A DNA stretch of 64,000 bases, taken from positions 62,001-126,000 of the forward strand of contig CAZFQS010000011.1 in NCBI GenBank assembly GCA_964521285.1. The letters are read 5' to 3'. The position numbers and the translations under genes are program-made. Below are positions 48,122 to 58,118 of the stretch, in pieces. Every line of letters starts with the position of its first letter. Within the stretch, counting starts at the first letter, position 1. The notes below the pieces were generated by a model. The model was not told the origin of the DNA and ran no database searches. It worked only from the letters and a program-made list of their open reading frames with translations. The DNA comes from G020354785 sp964521285 (GTDB lineage: Bacteria > Bacteroidota > Bacteroidia > Bacteroidales > UBA10428).

Positions 48122-49204
48122 TTATGGTACTTTGTAAATAACTGAATTAATATTCATGCCGGCACCAACTGATGTTAATACTGCAATCTGACCGGAAAGT
48201 AATCTGTGGTTTTTCATTTTTCCTGTCAGCACCAAATTAAGAAGTGTCGGCACTGTTGCTACTGAAGAATTTCCTAAACTGGAAATTGTCATAGGTAAAA
48301 TAGATTTTGGAACTTTTATTTCTTTATATAAACTGAAAATTCTTTTTACAATCGCATAGTCCATTTTTGCATTGGCCTGATGGATCAATATTTTCTTTAC
48401 ATTGTTTAACATTATCCCTGCTTTGTCTATACTTTCTTTAACTACCTGAGGAACAGTTCTTAAGGCATATTCGTAAAGTTTTCTGCCATTCATTTTAATA
48501 AATAGTTCGTTCCCTTTGTATTCAGGATTATTTGATTTCCCAAGCCAAAGATTATAGGCATTATCAACTGTATCAGTCCTGCTAACATGTGCCAGTATCC
48601 CAACAGGTTCTATACTTTTAACAGCTTCCAGTATTGCTGCCCCTGCCCCGTCTGCATATATCATACTGTCCCTGTCGTGAGGATCGGATATTTTTGATAA
48701 AGTATCAGTACCAATTATCAGGGCTCTTTTTGCATCACCTGATTTTAAATAATAGTTTGCCTGTATTACACCCTGCAGCCAGCCCGGGCATCCAAAGGGC
48801 GTGTCGTATGAAACAGTTTTCGGATTATTTATTCCCAGCTTTTCCTTTACTCTTGAGGCCAGGCTGGGTAATATATCTATTTGTCTGCTTTCGGGTCTTA
48901 TATCACCAAAATTATGTGCAACTATAATATAATCAAGTGTTTCCTTATCTATACCGGATGACTCTAAAGCATCTCTGGCAGCCAGATATGCTATATCAGA
49001 GGCTGACTGATTGTCTTCAACATACCGGCGCTCATGAATTTCCGTAATCTCCTCAAATTTTTTAATTATTTCCTCGTTAGACAAATCAATTTTATTTCCA
49101 CTTGTATCATAAAATTCATGGTTCAAAAAAGCATCGTTTGTAACCCTCTTCGGAGGTATATAGCTTCCCGTACCAATAATTACCGTATATATTTTTTGTT
49201 CCAC
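48122..49204 (-). CDS. 3-oxoacyl-ACP synthase III (KAS III, FabH-like)
   Basis: 360 residues. Catalytic triad: C139 in TPFGCPGW, H275 in IHQANAKM, N312 in GNSSVATVP. The N-terminus GTGSYIPPKRVTN and the ADGAGAAILE block are family-typical. The region around residue 100 and the FGCPGWLQG surround differ from housekeeping FabH, so it may prime a secondary lipid or fatty acid pathway rather than bulk synthesis. 10 bp from MuiA-like; 211 bp from the upstream kinase gene. Confidence 0.9.
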   Translation of the reverse strand: MEQKIYTVIIGTGSYIPPKRVTNDAFLNHEFYDTSGNKIDLSNEEIIKKFEEITEIHERRYVEDNQSASDIAYLAARDALESSGIDKETLDYIIVAHNFGDIRPESRQIDILPSLASRVKEKLGINNPKTVSYDTPFGCPGWLQGVIQANYYLKSGDAKRALIIGTDTLSKISDPHDRDSMIYADGAGAAILEAVKSIEPVGILAHVSRTDTVDNAYNLWLGKSNNPEYKGNELFIKMNGRKLYEYALRTVPQVVKESIDKAGIMLNNVKKILIHQANAKMDYAIVKRIFSLYKEIKVPKSILPMTISSLGNSSVATVPTLLNLVLTGKMKNHRLLSGQIAVLTSVGAGMNINSVIYKVP

Positions 49205-49415
49205 GTTTATTCTTTTAATAATTAATAATTACTATTACTTAATTTCTCAGTTTTCTGAAATTTATAACAATACTAAAAACAAAGCATTGTCATATTGGTT
49301 TAATAAATTGCTAAATTAATATTTATTTAATTATACTGCCAAATATCAAATTAACAATTTATTAAATATGATTTATAACATATTTTATGTGATATTGATC
49401 ATGTATTCGGAAAAT

Positions 49416-51908
49416 TCAGTTGATATATTTATCTATTATTGAAAGCAATTCTGCTAAATTCAAAGGCTTGGGAAGGTATTCGTCACAGCCGGCTTCAATG
49501 CACCTTTCTCTTTCACCCGACATCGCATATGATGTCTGGGCAATTACCGGCAGTTTACTGTTAATTTTTTTTATTTCTTTTGTTGCCAAATAACCATCCA
49601 TTTTTGGCATTTGAATATCCATAAGAACCAGGCTTAAATCCTGGTTCTTCACCATCCGGATAGCCTCAAGGCCGTCATTTGCCCTTAATATTGTTGCATC
49701 TGTCCGCGCCAGGGCTGATTCAAGAACCTTAAAGTTCAGATCTTCATCCTCCACAATAAGTATTACTTTATTATTCCATTTATAATCAAAATCCATTTTC
49801 AAAGGTGAAATTTCCGATTCTTCTTTTTCAGGTCTGCTTTCAATTCTGATATCTTTATAGGGGATAGTAAAACTGAAAACAGATCCTTTATTCAATTCTG
49901 ATTCAACCCATATATTACCTCCTAACAGATTAACTAAATTCTTACATATTGAAAGCCCAAGACCTGTACCGCCAAATCCCCTGTCTTTTATTGAATTAAC
50001 CTGCAAGAAGCGTTCAAATATTAACTGTTGTTTGTCTTTTTGAATACCAATGCCTGTATCCTTTACATAAAACTGCACACTATGGTCAATGTCTTCAAAT
50101 CCCATTTCTACATAGCCTTTTAAGGTATATTTAAGTGAATTTTCCAACAGATTATTTAATATTTGTTTTAACCTCAAGGGATCAGTTTCTATAATTACAT
50201 TTTTTTCCAGGCATTTTGGATTTATACGAAATTCAATATTGCTTTTATTTTTCTTACCCTTTAATTCATTGAAAATTCTCAGCAATTCTGCTAAAATACC
50301 GGTAATATTGCACGCTGTTTTATTAATGCTTAGCTGTCCGGATTCAATTTTCGCACAGTCTATAATGTCATCAATCAATTGTAAAAGGTTGTCCCCTGCA
50401 TTTGAAATATAATTTAAATATTCATTTCTTTTCTCATCAGATAAACCAGGATCTTTAAGGAAATTGGAAAAAGCTATTATTGCATTCAGCGGGGTTCGGA
50501 GTTCATGTGACATATTTGACAGAAATGCTGTCTTCAGTTTGTCAGATTCCTCGGCAATTTTTCTTTCCGATATTTCAAGATCCAGTTCTTTTGTCCTTTG
50601 CTTAACTAATTTTTCAAGATTATTATGATGCTCCTGTAATTCCTTTTCTGCTTTCTTTTTCTTCCGGTAAGCATAATAAATTATGATAAAAGCGATTAAT
50701 AGAAATATTGATCCTGAAATAAATACATTCTTTTGAATCTTCTGTTGTTTTAATTCAGCATTTTTATTTGACAGTTCTTTTGCCTTCTGCTCATAATTAT
50801 ATAGCCCTTCAAGTTCAGCAACCTTTTTCCTGGTTTCATATGTTTTGACTGAGTCTTTAATTTCATTGTAACGAACATAATATTTCAATGATTTATCATA
50901 ATCCCCTGATGCTTTATATAAATCTGAAATTGATTTATAATTGAAAATTGCACCTTCTATATGTCCGTAATCCTTACTTAAATCAAGGCTCTGCTGAAAA
51001 TATGATACTGATTTATCATATTCTTTAATGTCCAGGCAGACCGTGCCCAAATTATGCAATGCATAGATTTTACCTATCTGATAATCTATTTTATTAAAGA
51101 TGTCATGAGCCTTTAAATAATAGTATAAAGCTTTATCATAATTATTCTTATTTTGATAAATAGCCCCCATATTACTGTATGATCTGCCAATTCCCTCTTT
51201 ATTATCTATTTTCAAATACAAATCATATGAACTATTAACATAATAAAGAGCAGTATCATATAATTCCTGATTTATATAAACCAATCCTATGTTCTGTGTT
51301 AATCCTGCTATATTTTCTTTGTTATCGAGCTCAATATTTAAAGCCAATGATTTATTGTAGTACTCAAGTGCTTTTTTATAATTTTCAATTTTTCGTTGCA
51401 CTACCCCAACATTCTGGTAGACATTAGCCTCCATCTGTCTATCCTTCTTGTCAATATAATATGTCAGTGAATTCTGATAATTTTTAATAGACTCTTTGTA
51501 ATCACCAAGAAAATACTGTGTTATGCCCAGATTATAATATATATCTGCCAGTTTATCGTTATAGTGCAAATCAGCATATATATTCCGGGCACTTGTCAGA
51601 TAATTTTCTGATTCATAAAAATCACCCAGTTCAAGCTTGGCTTTGCCCATCAGCATAAATGACTTACCAAGTATTGAATCTATTCCTAGTTTTATTGCAA
51701 TATCCCGTGCCTGAGATGAATATAGATATACAAGTTCTGCTGAATCGTATTTATGATATTCGGCAAGTTCAATCAGGGCAAAAAGTCTGACTGAAAGGTT
51801 TTCAGTTTCTATATTTTGTTTCAGACTATCTGCATATTCAGTTGATTCTGAATAACTTTGCGGAGAGTATAGAAAGATTATTGCTACAAATGAAAATATT
51901 TTTTGCAT
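49416..51908 (-). CDS. TPR hybrid histidine kinase with receiver domain
   Basis: 830 residues from ATG 51908, which starts a signal peptide (QKIFSFVAIIFLYSPQSYSES). The frame extends to 52025 but the extra 39 residues are not convincing and overlap the terminator at 52003. About eight TPR units (residues about 45-360), a membrane helix (about 395-415), a coiled-coil, HisKA with NMSHELRTPLNAII, HATPase_c with the N box and GFGGTGLGLSI, and a C-terminal REC domain with the phospho-acceptor Asp in LVLMDIQMPKMDG. An envelope signal read by the TPRs is inferred. No cognate output protein adjacent. Confidence 0.92.
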   Translation of the reverse strand: MQKIFSFVAIIFLYSPQSYSESTEYADSLKQNIETENLSVRLFALIELAEYHKYDSAELVYLYSSQARDIAIKLGIDSILGKSFMLMGKAKLELGDFYESENYLTSARNIYADLHYNDKLADIYYNLGITQYFLGDYKESIKNYQNSLTYYIDKKDRQMEANVYQNVGVVQRKIENYKKALEYYNKSLALNIELDNKENIAGLTQNIGLVYINQELYDTALYYVNSSYDLYLKIDNKEGIGRSYSNMGAIYQNKNNYDKALYYYLKAHDIFNKIDYQIGKIYALHNLGTVCLDIKEYDKSVSYFQQSLDLSKDYGHIEGAIFNYKSISDLYKASGDYDKSLKYYVRYNEIKDSVKTYETRKKVAELEGLYNYEQKAKELSNKNAELKQQKIQKNVFISGSIFLLIAFIIIYYAYRKKKKAEKELQEHHNNLEKLVKQRTKELDLEISERKIAEESDKLKTAFLSNMSHELRTPLNAIIAFSNFLKDPGLSDEKRNEYLNYISNAGDNLLQLIDDIIDCAKIESGQLSINKTACNITGILAELLRIFNELKGKKNKSNIEFRINPKCLEKNVIIETDPLRLKQILNNLLENSLKYTLKGYVEMGFEDIDHSVQFYVKDTGIGIQKDKQQLIFERFLQVNSIKDRGFGGTGLGLSICKNLVNLLGGNIWVESELNKGSVFSFTIPYKDIRIESRPEKEESEISPLKMDFDYKWNNKVILIVEDEDLNFKVLESALARTDATILRANDGLEAIRMVKNQDLSLVLMDIQMPKMDGYLATKEIKKINSKLPVIAQTSYAMSGERERCIEAGCDEYLPKPLNLAELLSIIDKYIN

Positions 51909-52002
51909 AACGCCGGGTAAAATACTAAATATTTCATTCTTGCAGAAATGTAGTATTAAACTTTTTTTAACAGTATTTACTGGATTACAATTTAATAAAA
52001 AT

Positions 52003-52044
52003 AAAAAGACCTGGCAGAAAAACAAAACACTGCCAGGTCTTTTT
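52003..52044 (-). terminator. Rho-independent terminator after the VIT-VWA gene
   Basis: Perfect 15-bp stem (52003-52017 with 52030-52044) around a 12-base A-rich loop, ending in a T run when read on the minus strand. Confidence 0.88.
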
Positions 52045-52085
52045 TCTATTATTTATGCATTCTGTACTTGTATAACCTGTTTATT

Positions 52086-54434
52086 TTACTTAAACTCAAT
52101 AGGAACCGTTAATGATACCTTTACAGGCTTTCCTTTTTGAATTCCAGGTTTCCACTTCGGTGATTTTTTAACTACACGAATTACTTCATTGTCAAGCAGG
52201 GGATGCAATCCTCTTAAAATTTTAACATCTATAACTGAACCATCTAAATCTACAGTAAATTGTACAAATATCCTTCCCGCAATATTCTTATTCTGTAGTT
52301 CTTCAGGAAGCTGTATATGATCATATATAAACTTTTTAAATGCGTCCATTCCACCTGCATATTCGGGCATCTTTTCGACTACATAAAATATTTCGTATTC
52401 TTCCTGTTCCTGATCACTTCCAGTTAAGTAAGGTGATGCTTCTTCGGCCATGTCAAATGATACCGTCTTAGACCGTGGAGAATACAATGAACTGCTGCTT
52501 AAACCCTTGCGTGCATTTCCCACTGCATAATTACTTACACCTTTGGGCAATGGTAAAGGTTGTTTCACCAGGGTTACATTGCCTCCGGAATTTCTAATCT
52601 CCGAATCTACAGCAACAAATGATGTATAGTTTGTAAGTAAATTATATTTCAGGCCCAGCTGTAATATTTCATCTATTAATTCCTGTGTGTTATTAATATT
52701 GTTATAATCATCCAGTAACATAATTTTCTGTCTTGCCCACAAGTATTTTAAAGCTTTATTATTTTCAAAAGGCTTTGATAATGACAGACTTATAGATTTG
52801 CTATAATTCTCCGTTCCGGTTTGTCCGTTTAATTCAATCTTCCCGGAAGCTATTCCTTTATATTTGCCTATTACTACTATAGGTCTCTCTGCCAGAACAT
52901 CAGGAATATTCTGAGGTATCACATCATAAACATTAAATCCCGGGTATTTCATCCTGATATTAGTAAGGACAGGTGAACTTATATAATTCCTGAATTTCCT
53001 GGCACTTTTTTCTGCTTCACCCTGATTTGTCAGTATGAAAGGTTCCCCCATACCTACATGGGCCATACCTTCTATAATATATCTGTTTACTGATGATCCT
53101 ATTCCAAAAGCAAAAAAGTTTGCCTGGCCCAGGTTCTCTCTTATCAGATCGAATGTTTCTTTTTCCACACTCACATATCCATCTGTAGCAATGACAAAAG
53201 TCCGTGAATAATTTTCTGTTCCTTCGAGAGCCAGTGCTCTCTTTAAAGCAGGAAGCAGTTCAGTCCCCCCTCCACCATACTGATTGTCTATATGATTTAT
53301 GGCTTTACTAATATTCTCACTACTTGCAGGCATGGATCTTTCAAATAAAACACTTGAACTACCTGCAAATAATAACACGTTAAATCTATCCTGGTTTCTC
53401 AAATCTGTTATTAAATTTCTCAACAATTCCTTTGAAATATCCAGTGGAAATCCTCTCATCGAACCTGATACATCAACAATGAAGACATATTCCCTGGGTG
53501 GTATGTCAGATGATATAACATTCTTTGGAGGCTGAATCATAGCCATAAAGAAGTTTTCATCCTTACCTTCATACAACATTATACCCGATTCAATTTTATT
53601 TCCCGAGAGTTGATATTGAATAATAAAATCCCTGTTGCCTTCAAATTCTTCAGAATCTTTTAGCTTAATATCAGCAAGAGTCTTATTCTCGAAATTAATA
53701 TCAACTTCGTGTGAAGTTGAGCGTATATCACTTATGGGCAACCCCGCAGCAATATGTACATTAATATTAAAAGAGTAGGTTGGTTTTTCTCCTTCATTTA
53801 AATATGGATTTGATATCCATGTATCATCAGGTGCTGATTCTTCAGTCTGATTACTATACCTGGGGCCAACCACAGTTGGATATACAAATTCATAAATTGA
53901 TAATTCAGGTACCAGAAACTCCGTATATTTAAGTTCAACTTCAATGATATCACCGGGCATTATGTTAGCTACATTCATCTGAAAGACATTGGGTCTCATT
54001 TGTTCAAGCAATGATGCGGTTTTACCTTCATTCCTGGCCTGCTCGTAAGTTTGTCTGGCCTGTTGTTTTTCCTGGATTATGGCAAATATTTCACGCTCAC
54101 CAATTTTCATTTTCATATCATAGACGGCAGCCCGTGTAGACGCAGGAAAGACATAAATGGCTTCCAAAACATTCTTTCCTTCATTTTTATATACCTGTGA
54201 AACCGTAACATCCGCAATTACCCCCGCTATATTTACATTAACCGATGTCAACTTAAGGGGTAACTGATCGGTCTCCGGATTATCACTTTTTACAAAAAAA
54301 TAGGGGGAGAGAGTTTTATCTTCCGTTTCAACTGACTGGCTGCAAGCCATATTTATATGCATTAAAAAAACAAAAAATAATGCTGCCTCTAATGCAATAA
54401 TTCTCTTAAATTTTCTCAATGTTATTTTTTTCAT
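52086..54434 (-). CDS. VIT-VWA protein with TonB C-terminal domain
   Basis: 782 residues. The N-terminal signal ends in MACSQ (a possible lipoprotein Cys). VIT domain (about 40-175: VNVNIAGVIADVTVSQVYKN, ASTRAAVYDMKMKIGEREI, QEKQQARQTYEQA). VWA domain with an intact MIDAS motif VDVSGSMRG (about 309-317), GGTELLPAL and FVIATDGYV. The C-terminal ~85 residues are a TonB-like domain (LPEELQNKNIAGRIFVQFTVDLDG, VVKKSPKWKPGIQKGKPVKV). Divergent from the sigma/anti-sigma pair, 174 bp away. I infer an envelope signalling or assembly role with protein-protein binding through VWA; it has no TonB transmembrane anchor. Confidence 0.88.
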   Translation of the reverse strand: MKKITLRKFKRIIALEAALFFVFLMHINMACSQSVETEDKTLSPYFFVKSDNPETDQLPLKLTSVNVNIAGVIADVTVSQVYKNEGKNVLEAIYVFPASTRAAVYDMKMKIGEREIFAIIQEKQQARQTYEQARNEGKTASLLEQMRPNVFQMNVANIMPGDIIEVELKYTEFLVPELSIYEFVYPTVVGPRYSNQTEESAPDDTWISNPYLNEGEKPTYSFNINVHIAAGLPISDIRSTSHEVDINFENKTLADIKLKDSEEFEGNRDFIIQYQLSGNKIESGIMLYEGKDENFFMAMIQPPKNVISSDIPPREYVFIVDVSGSMRGFPLDISKELLRNLITDLRNQDRFNVLLFAGSSSVLFERSMPASSENISKAINHIDNQYGGGGTELLPALKRALALEGTENYSRTFVIATDGYVSVEKETFDLIRENLGQANFFAFGIGSSVNRYIIEGMAHVGMGEPFILTNQGEAEKSARKFRNYISSPVLTNIRMKYPGFNVYDVIPQNIPDVLAERPIVVIGKYKGIASGKIELNGQTGTENYSKSISLSLSKPFENNKALKYLWARQKIMLLDDYNNINNTQELIDEILQLGLKYNLLTNYTSFVAVDSEIRNSGGNVTLVKQPLPLPKGVSNYAVGNARKGLSSSSLYSPRSKTVSFDMAEEASPYLTGSDQEQEEYEIFYVVEKMPEYAGGMDAFKKFIYDHIQLPEELQNKNIAGRIFVQFTVDLDGSVIDVKILRGLHPLLDNEVIRVVKKSPKWKPGIQKGKPVKVSLTVPIEFK

Positions 54435-54608
54435 GATTTCAATTTTTTAATGTGATTTTGTAGTAAGATGCAGCACTTTTTCAAATTCCATAAAATTCAG
54501 AATATTTTTGTAAGTTCAACAAAACCGTTTTGAAAAATATGGAACACAATTTGTAGTTGACTAAAAGCTAAGTTTTGTATAATTTTATATTTTAATAAAT
54601 AATATACT

Positions 54609-55235
54609 TTGTTTCCGGGAAATAAAAAAAATATACATAATAGATATAGATTAAGTACCGATTATATTCTTACGGACGAGGAATTAGTTGCAGAATATTT
54701 TTCAAATGGCAGCATAAAAATTATCGGCCAGCTTTATAAAAAATATACTCACCTGGTATTTGGTGTTTGTTTAAAATATTTGAAAAATGAAGAAAAGAGC
54801 AAGGATGCAGTAATGGAAATATTTGAAAGCTTAATTGAGAAACTAAAGATTTATAAAGTTTCAAATTTTAAAAGCTGGCTATATACTGTCACAAAAAATC
54901 ACTGCTTAATGTTACTTCGCTCAGATTCATCACATAATAAATTAAAGGATAGAATATTTCATAATTTTATGTCAGAAAATATGGAATTACAGAATCAAAT
55001 GCATCCTTTATTTGAAGATGAGCAGAAACTTTTAATTGAGCATCTGGATAAGGCACTGGATAAACTTAAAAAAGAACAGGGAAATTGTATCAGGTTAATG
55101 TATCTGGAGAATAAATCTTACAGAGAAATAGCTGATATTACGGGTTATTCAATGAAGGAGGTTAAAAGTCATATACAAAATGGCAAGAGAAATCTGAAGA
55201 ATTATATGATAAATTTAAATGACGAAAAAGAATAA
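54609..55235 (+). CDS. ECF-type RNA polymerase sigma factor
   Basis: 208 residues. No ATG is found before the conserved region, so TTG 54609 is the likely start. Region 2: LVAEYFSNGSIKIIGQLYKKYTHLVFGVCLKYL, KDAVMEIFESL. FKSWLYTVTKNHCLMLLRS completes 2.4. Region 4: LDKLKKEQGNCIRLMYLENKSYREIADITGYSMKEVKSHIQNGKRNLK. It overlaps the next gene by 17 bp, typical for sigma/anti-sigma pairs. It should direct transcription on release by the anti-sigma. Confidence 0.92.
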   Translation: MFPGNKKNIHNRYRLSTDYILTDEELVAEYFSNGSIKIIGQLYKKYTHLVFGVCLKYLKNEEKSKDAVMEIFESLIEKLKIYKVSNFKSWLYTVTKNHCLMLLRSDSSHNKLKDRIFHNFMSENMELQNQMHPLFEDEQKLLIEHLDKALDKLKKEQGNCIRLMYLENKSYREIADITGYSMKEVKSHIQNGKRNLKNYMINLNDEKE

Positions 55236-56376
55236 AATAAGAAAGCTTTCTGCAAATAGCAACTGCTTAACAGCAGAGACCATCAATAGCTTTTTAACTG
55301 GCAGATTAAAAACTAAAAAGATGGAATCAGTCAGGAAACACATTGATGAATGTGAATTTTGTGCAGATGCTGTTGAAGGATATAAGAACATGCAGCTAAA
55401 AGATACAATATTAAATACTGTTGAGCAATTAAATAGGGAAATAGACAAAAGATCCGTACCCAAAGAATATAAACTGCAATCATTCACCAGGAAAATAATT
55501 GCTTATTCCTCATTAGCTGCTTCGATATTAATACTTACAGGATTATTCTTATTGATTAGTAATCTTAAAATTCGCCGTGCTACAATAGTCTCGGATAAAT
55601 TAGTCCTTGAGAAGGATAAACAACCATCTCCGGAAGGCCAGGAACAAAGTAAAGAAACAGGTTCTTTGGTCACTTATGATTCATTCCCCAGGAATGCGGA
55701 GAATAGAATAAAAACTTCACCAAAAGAAGAAATATTATCAGTAACAGGTAAATCTGCCTTTAAAACGGATAATAAATCCGAGATAAAAGAGATTATGGAA
55801 CAGGAAGTAATTGCAAGTGTTCCGGAAGCAGAGGGTGAGAAGGAAATCGATATTGACATGGAAATGAAAGAAGCTGAATATCAGGCTCCTAAAATGGTTA
55901 CAGCTCCGGCTGCAAGAGCGGCTGAATTATCAGGGCCCTCAATGTATGATAAAGGTACTGGCAGAAATAAAGCTATGCTTGCGAAAAAAGAATACTCTCA
56001 GAAGCAGGAAATACTGACTACTCAAATACAAAGTGATAAAGATTTACTATATGATGAAACAGTATCTATCATAATGGATGAATTGCCCAGATTTGAGAAT
56101 AACGGGCTGGAGCATTTTAAGGAATATGTACAGAAAAACTTACAATATCCACGGAGGGCAAAAAATTTAAGAATTGAAGGCAAAGTATTTGTAAAGTTTG
56201 CTATTGACACTACTGGCAGGGTAGTTGATACAGAAATTATAAATAGTGCCGATTCTCTTTTAAATAAAGAAGCATTAAGGGTTATAAATTCTTCTCCTCT
56301 CTGGACAGCGGGAAGACAGGATGGTAAACCAGTTAAGGTTTTCTATGTTATTCCGGTTGTATTCAAGATTGATTAA
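55219..56376 (+). CDS. Membrane anti-sigma factor with zinc-finger and TonB C-terminal domain
   Basis: 385 residues. The N-terminal anti-sigma zinc motif HxxxCxxC is visible as HIDECEFC (about 36-43), in TINSFLTGRLKTKKMESVRKH context. One membrane helix (about 95-115), a charged periplasmic linker, then a C-terminal TonB domain (about 295-385: EYVQKNLQYPRRAKNLRIEGK, VVDTEII, VKVFYVIPVVF). The layout holds the sigma factor inside while the TonB domain lies in the periplasm. The TonB tail resembles that of the divergent VIT-VWA protein, suggesting common partners. Overlaps the sigma gene by 17 bp. Confidence 0.9.
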   Translation: MTKKNKIRKLSANSNCLTAETINSFLTGRLKTKKMESVRKHIDECEFCADAVEGYKNMQLKDTILNTVEQLNREIDKRSVPKEYKLQSFTRKIIAYSSLAASILILTGLFLLISNLKIRRATIVSDKLVLEKDKQPSPEGQEQSKETGSLVTYDSFPRNAENRIKTSPKEEILSVTGKSAFKTDNKSEIKEIMEQEVIASVPEAEGEKEIDIDMEMKEAEYQAPKMVTAPAARAAELSGPSMYDKGTGRNKAMLAKKEYSQKQEILTTQIQSDKDLLYDETVSIIMDELPRFENNGLEHFKEYVQKNLQYPRRAKNLRIEGKVFVKFAIDTTGRVVDTEIINSADSLLNKEALRVINSSPLWTAGRQDGKPVKVFYVIPVVFKID

Positions 56377-56391
56377 TTGTCTCTATAAGTA

Positions 56392-56607
56392 TTAGTATTT
56401 CTTTCTTCTCTGCCTCTTTATTTTTTTTGCATATGTTTTTTTCTTTTTGGCTTCTTTATATTTCGTGTTTCTTGGCAATTCGGACTTTTTTGGTATCATA
56501 AAATTTTTCCTTTCCTGCATATCTTTATAGCCGCTACAACCTATGAATATAAGTAATACTAAGGCTTGAAGAATTAATAATCTAATATTTAATACTCTGA
56601 TTTTCAT
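56392..56607 (-). CDS. Small basic lipoprotein
   Basis: 71 residues. A hydrophobic signal (about 10-23) ends at the lipobox FIGCSG. The mature part is short and very Lys/Arg-rich at its end (KKKKTYAKKIKRQRRKKY) with KDMQERKNFMIPKKSELPRN in the middle. I recall similar short basic lipoproteins in Bacteroidales, but no function. It converges with the anti-sigma gene, 15 bp apart. Confidence 0.65.
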   Translation of the reverse strand: MKIRVLNIRLLILQALVLLIFIGCSGYKDMQERKNFMIPKKSELPRNTKYKEAKKKKTYAKKIKRQRRKKY

Positions 56608-56969
56608 TTAAGAAGTTTCAAGAATTTACATTTTTTGTTAAGAATATATAAAGTTACAAAAATATTAACCATAAAGTAGGATAAATTACAGAATTATACC
56701 CCCCGGGAATTAACATTAAGATAAAAAATTTAATTTAAGAGGGTTACTTTTTGTCTATTTAAAGAATTAATTACCTGGAAAAAGGAAGAAAACTTATTTT
56801 TTCACCAGATTATTTAAAATACCGGCCGTTATTGGTAAATTCTTTTTAATTAAGTACTGTCTACTTTTAATATATTTCCGGCCGGTTTAAAAAATTATGA
56901 CAGGGTCATCAGTTATTTACGGGTATATTTTTTGAGCAACCATTTTTGAGCTGTCCGGAATATTTATTC
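56608..56969. other. Intergenic, no gene seen
   Basis: 362 AT-rich bases between the small lipoprotein gene and hisG, with no coding potential. Two inverted copies of ccggcc (about 56822-56828 and 56879-56886), 50 bases apart, stand out from the AT-rich background, the second followed by an A run. They could be a weak hairpin or a binding site. Nothing else could be recognised. Confidence 0.5.
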
Positions 56970-58019
56970 TTAAAAACCTAAAATATCCAGGTTCTGTATT
57001 GAAGAATCGACAGGTAGAGTATTTATATTAACTGCCTTTCTTTTTGCCAGTTCATAGCGGATTTTAGCCAGTGGTATATCAGGATCAGTTATATCCACCT
57101 GGATGCTGAATTCAGTAAATGTCTTTCCAACATTAACGGTTGGTTCATCAGCGAATAAATTATTATCACGCAAATATTGCTCAATATTTTTTACATCGTT
57201 GTTCGACACGTTAAACAGGATCATAACCTTATTTTCAGCATTAACGACTCCATATAAATTAAGTACAAACATCTTTAACAAATCGAATTTTTCATTATCT
57301 GATCTTAACTGAGGGTTAATCCATATTCCTGTTTCTGACTTCATAACAGTATCAATTACTTTTAATCCATAGTTTCTGATAGCACTCCCGGTTTGTGTAA
57401 TCTCCACACCAATATCAGCTCCCATATTTTTCACTTTTGCTTCTGTTTTACCCCAGGTTTCATATACAATTATTCCCTGATCTATCTTAGGTGGAGTTTT
57501 ATATTTCTGCACAGAAAAATTGCTAAATTTCCTGTACTCATCTATCTTCTTTAAATTTTCATGTAGCCAGTTAAGAGCAATATAGGGCATTTCAGATACA
57601 ATAATAATTGTCTTCCTTTGCTTACAAAGTATTTTTAAAAAGTCTTCTATGGTATTATGCTCATTATCATTATTAATAATTCCTACTATCTCAACATATC
57701 CTCTTCTTAAGGACAATATCTTTTCGAGCTCTATGTTTTTGTTATATTCAAGTTGTAACTCAAGCCTGCGTTCATAAATCCAGTCATCGCCTGCAATTGC
57801 TACATCAAGTTCATTAATTCCCAGCTGTGAGCCAAATTCCTGGGGTCTGCCATCCCAACCAAATAAATAGCTAAGCGTAGTGAATTTGCTGGGTCCACCT
57901 GATTCATATCCTGAGGTTTTAAACCCTGCAACCTCCAGAAGTCTGATTAAGTTGCCGCCTCTCTTAGGATCTGCCAATGATCCTGCAGGCATTCCAATTT
58001 TTAAAATTTGTTCTTCCAT
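56970..58019 (-). CDS. hisG: ATP phosphoribosyltransferase, HisG-like
   Basis: 349 residues. N-terminal IGMPAGSLADPKRGGNLIRLLEVAGF and ELDVAIAGDDWIYERRLE correspond to the HisG substrate-binding region; GADIGVEITQTGSAIRNYGLKVID matches the conserved C-terminal part of its catalytic domains. A final ACT-like domain (from about 265: LNLYGVVNAENKVMILFNV, then VGKTFTEFSIQVDI) corresponds to the regulatory domain of the long-form enzyme. It is longer than usual (280-300) and divergent, so substrate fidelity should be treated with caution. hisI lies 99 bp upstream; it starts histidine synthesis from ATP and PRPP. Confidence 0.78.
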   Translation of the reverse strand: MEEQILKIGMPAGSLADPKRGGNLIRLLEVAGFKTSGYESGGPSKFTTLSYLFGWDGRPQEFGSQLGINELDVAIAGDDWIYERRLELQLEYNKNIELEKILSLRRGYVEIVGIINNDNEHNTIEDFLKILCKQRKTIIIVSEMPYIALNWLHENLKKIDEYRKFSNFSVQKYKTPPKIDQGIIVYETWGKTEAKVKNMGADIGVEITQTGSAIRNYGLKVIDTVMKSETGIWINPQLRSDNEKFDLLKMFVLNLYGVVNAENKVMILFNVSNNDVKNIEQYLRDNNLFADEPTVNVGKTFTEFSIQVDITDPDIPLAKIRYELAKRKAVNINTLPVDSSIQNLDILGF

Positions 58020-58118
58020 AATAAAACTAAATAATTCTTAAACCTGATTTATATTTATACACAACAAAAATCTGTATTTCCCTGATGATGATAACGGAAA
58101 TAAAATACCAGTACTTTA

